A stretch of DNA of 64,000 nt from Phallusia mammillata. Lineage: Eukaryota > Chordata > Ascidiacea > Phlebobranchia > Ascidiidae. Shown in pieces: positions 61,867 to 64,000 of the stretch (positions are counted from its first letter, which is position 1; every line of letters starts with the position of its first letter). The position numbers and the translations under genes were made by a program. The stretch spans positions 124,001 to 188,000 of the forward strand of contig QLIY01000017.1 in the NCBI GenBank assembly GCA_003260075.1. The letters run 5' to 3'. Under the pieces are notes generated by a model. It searched no databases. It was given only the letters and a program-made list of their open reading frames with translations, and had not been told where the DNA came from.

Positions 61867-62714
61867 TGTGGCAAAAATATTTCACGTGTCCGCCGCTGCA
61901 CATTTTCTGGTGGATTTGTTTTAAGCAACACGTTTCTTTCATCTGTTTATGTTAATTGGGTTTATGTTATTCGTGTTCACTTATGTATATTCGTTTCACT
62001 TATGTATATTCGTTTTACTTATGTTCACGTTTCACTTATTTGTTTTATATGTTTCACTTATGTTCATATTTAAATGTATTTCTTACATGTTCTATTGTAA
62101 AGTCACCTACATATTTTCTTAGTTTTCACTTAATTCCTTATTTCCACTTAATGCTGTTTTTCATTTGTCTTATTTTTCTTTGTCCTAGTGGCACGCTGTT
62201 TCCACGCACTGTATTTTCCTCGCCGCATTTTCCCATCGTTAATTAGCGTTCCCGGATGTGCCGGGAAACCTTGTGATATTGCGCGAGCCGGTGATTGGCC
62301 AACGGCCCGCAAATCTAGAGCCGTTTTGCACGTGTTGGACAAGAACGAGGCAGTCTTCTCTTGGGCGTCTCGTGAACGGTTGTTGTAGTGCCTTGCTTTT
62401 ATGTTTATGTGTCGTTGTTGGTTTTACGTGCAGAGGTTTTGCGTGCTGGAGTTTTAGTAACGCCGCTGGAGTATTGCAATAATATATATAATATAATAAA
62501 CTGTGAGACGCCCTTTTAGCAAAACCAGTGTTAGGTAGATCCGGCTTCCGTGGTGAGTCGTTACTGCAGGGTTCTGGACCGTTTACAGAATTGGGGAGAC
62601 AGTCTCGGGGAATAGATCAGATTGGCAGGGCTTTTGGGACTTATTTGGCAAAGATAATACCGCCACCCGAAATCGCTAGACCCAATTCCGGGCTGTCAAA
62701 ACAATTCGGTAACA
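61867..62714 (+). repeat. 3' LTR
   Basis: 848 bp, near-identical to the 5' LTR, starting directly after the polypurine tract and followed by CAAC. Confidence 0.92.
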
Positions 62715-62718
62715 CAAC

Positions 62719-64000
62719 ACTCCGGCGTTTTTAATCCTGATAAAGTTTCTTCGGGATATCCATTTCAAAAGTCAGGTCCTTTTTCTAACACTATAGGGCA
62801 TAGCCCATAGACTCTATGGCATAGAGTCATGTCACCATGATCAATTGTGACGCAATTACCCAAGTTTCGCGACGCTCTAAAAAGCGAATTAAATTGCGTG
62901 AGAAGAGTATTAACAACCACTCTATGCAACGTAGCAATGCGCTTCAGTGAATTGTTGTTCATCACAATTGTGTGCCGGGGACGAGTCATAAACCCTGCTT
63001 GCTTTTTCTCTTATGTAAACTGTTCACATGACTGAAAAGTGTTGCTAAAGTTTTTATTGTAAGGGGGTATCGTACAATTGGACAAATATCTCAAAAAAAT
63101 AAGTCACATCTCTCAAAAAAAATCTCTAGCCTAGAGAGACAAATGTATAAGGAAATGTTTATTACTGAGCAGAGTACGAGCGTTTTGTTTTTAATGAACA
63201 CCCGGTACTTAATTTCGGGTACCACTATTTAGCGTACCCGTGAAAACGCTACGCCCCTTGGTGAAGTGTATAGGATCGCGAACATTAACTGTTTTCCATA
63301 TTTTTATGTAGCATATTTGTGTTATGCTATGTTTTTAAAGTTGGTTTTATGAAGGTTCCGGAAGTCCCGTGTAATTAAAAGTTTGAAGCGTATTGACCAA
63401 AGGAAATAAATGTAAAAGGAAATATTTATTACTGAGCAGAGTAAGGGTATGTTATTGTTAATAATCATTCGATGGTCTGTAATATTTTTGGCGTACCCGT
63501 GAAAACACAAGGTGATGAGTGATGACCCCCCCCCAACGCTTATACGTGCCGATTTCTGGCGGCCTTAAAAGCCCGGCGTTATACAGATGGCATGTCTACT
63601 AACACAAGAAGAAAATATAGCTAAACACTGATAGGTGGCGTAAAGAGCGCAGTTAATTTTATGGATAGTGATTTTGGGATAGGGTTGGAAGACTTAATTA
63701 ACTTAAGTGACTATAGGTTTTTAGGATGATATTATTGTTGTTATAATATAAAACCTCAGCCCAACCCCAATAGTCCCAACCACCGTCAGCAATTTTTACT
63801 CAAATTGCATTTAATATTTTGCGATTGATTCTTGCGCTACCTATCGGTATTTAGTAAATCCGTTAACTGTTTTTAGGTTCATCCTCAATTCGGTTTCGAA
63901 CCGAATCGTTTCATAGTTAGTTTCGCTTCATCACTTATTGATACAAATCGTGGTAAAAATTGAGAAAACAAATTTGTTGGCTAGCACAGAAATGCATCGA
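62719..64000. other. Right end of the window: no gene recognised
   Basis: Contains a perfect 9-bp palindrome (GACTCTATG-G-CATAGAGTC, 62810-62828), a diverged direct repeat of about 100 bp (around 63143-63247 and 63412-63505, sharing TTATTACTGAGCAGAGTA and GCGTACCCGTGAAAAC) and a short C run at 63526-63533. No coding exon was found. Confidence 0.5.

Larger units (their letters stand above)
59069..62714 (+). mobile_element. Ty3/gypsy LTR retrotransposon with collapsed internal gap
   Basis: Two LTRs beginning TGTGGCAAAAATATTTCACG and ending GGTAACA, flanked by the 4-bp target duplication CAAC (59065-59068, 62715-62718). After the 5' LTR comes a short leader, starting TTGGCGAGCACGCC and possibly the primer-binding site, then a single N at 59984, then the RNase H end and the integrase. 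A polypurine tract (GGGATGGGGGGAA, 61854-61866) directly precedes the 3' LTR. Gag, protease and reverse transcriptase are absent from the text and probably fall in the N. The LTRs differ at about 13 places in 848 bp, so the insertion is fairly young. Confidence 0.93.

Noticed and set aside
1..64000. CRISPR arrays, bacterial operons, tRNA or rRNA genes
   Set aside because: None was seen. The window is a eukaryotic nuclear scaffold, and the near-tandem duplicates at C runs are assembly joins.

Overview
The window is animal nuclear DNA with intron-rich genes. A marine invertebrate is likely and an ascidian tunicate is my best guess, with low certainty. The grounds are an ANKS1-type gene, small secreted EGF/CCP genes, many hAT elements, and strongly diverged near-duplicate contig ends that look like high heterozygosity. 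It is a scaffold, not finished sequence. Single N bases (43182, 44832, 59984) and runs of C or G mark contig joins, many with a duplicated overlap beside them.

Layout. 866-39799 (+) is one large ANKS1/Odin-family adaptor gene in 28 recognisable coding exons: ankyrin repeats (866-3549), a long Ser/Pro-rich linker (6655-12224 and 33771-34918), two SAM domains (36264-36970), a basic His/Arg/Ser-rich stretch (37919-38473) and a PTB domain (38815-39799). A 21.5 kb intron (12225-33770) makes up a third of the window, and I found no gene or transposon in it. 41386-47769 (-) is SSR2/TRAP-beta in four exons. Its 5.5 kb first intron holds a nest of hAT-type elements, the innermost with a nearly intact BED-finger transposase. 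Inside that, a contig of uncertain placement carries the C-terminal part of a virus-like membrane glycoprotein. 50468-53626 (-) is a small secreted protein with two EGF and two CCP/sushi domains; the two CCP exons are a fairly recent duplication. 57465-58193 (+) is an intronless MMACHC (cobalamin processing) gene. 59069-62714 is a Ty3/gypsy LTR retrotransposon with near-identical LTRs; its gag-to-RT part is collapsed into one N.

Between these genes lie several short hAT-type MITEs with 8-bp target duplications, a hammerhead-ribozyme-like motif of the kind found in Penelope-like elements (50080-50125), and some diverged direct and inverted repeats. The four host genes belong to unrelated processes (receptor signalling adaptor, ER translocon, secreted recognition or matrix protein, vitamin B12 metabolism) and show no sign of acting together. 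The clearest new signals are the transposon nest, the hammerhead-like motif, the diversifying CCP exon pair, the orphan glycoprotein fragment, and the systematic C/G-tract assembly artefact, which affects at least one coding exon.
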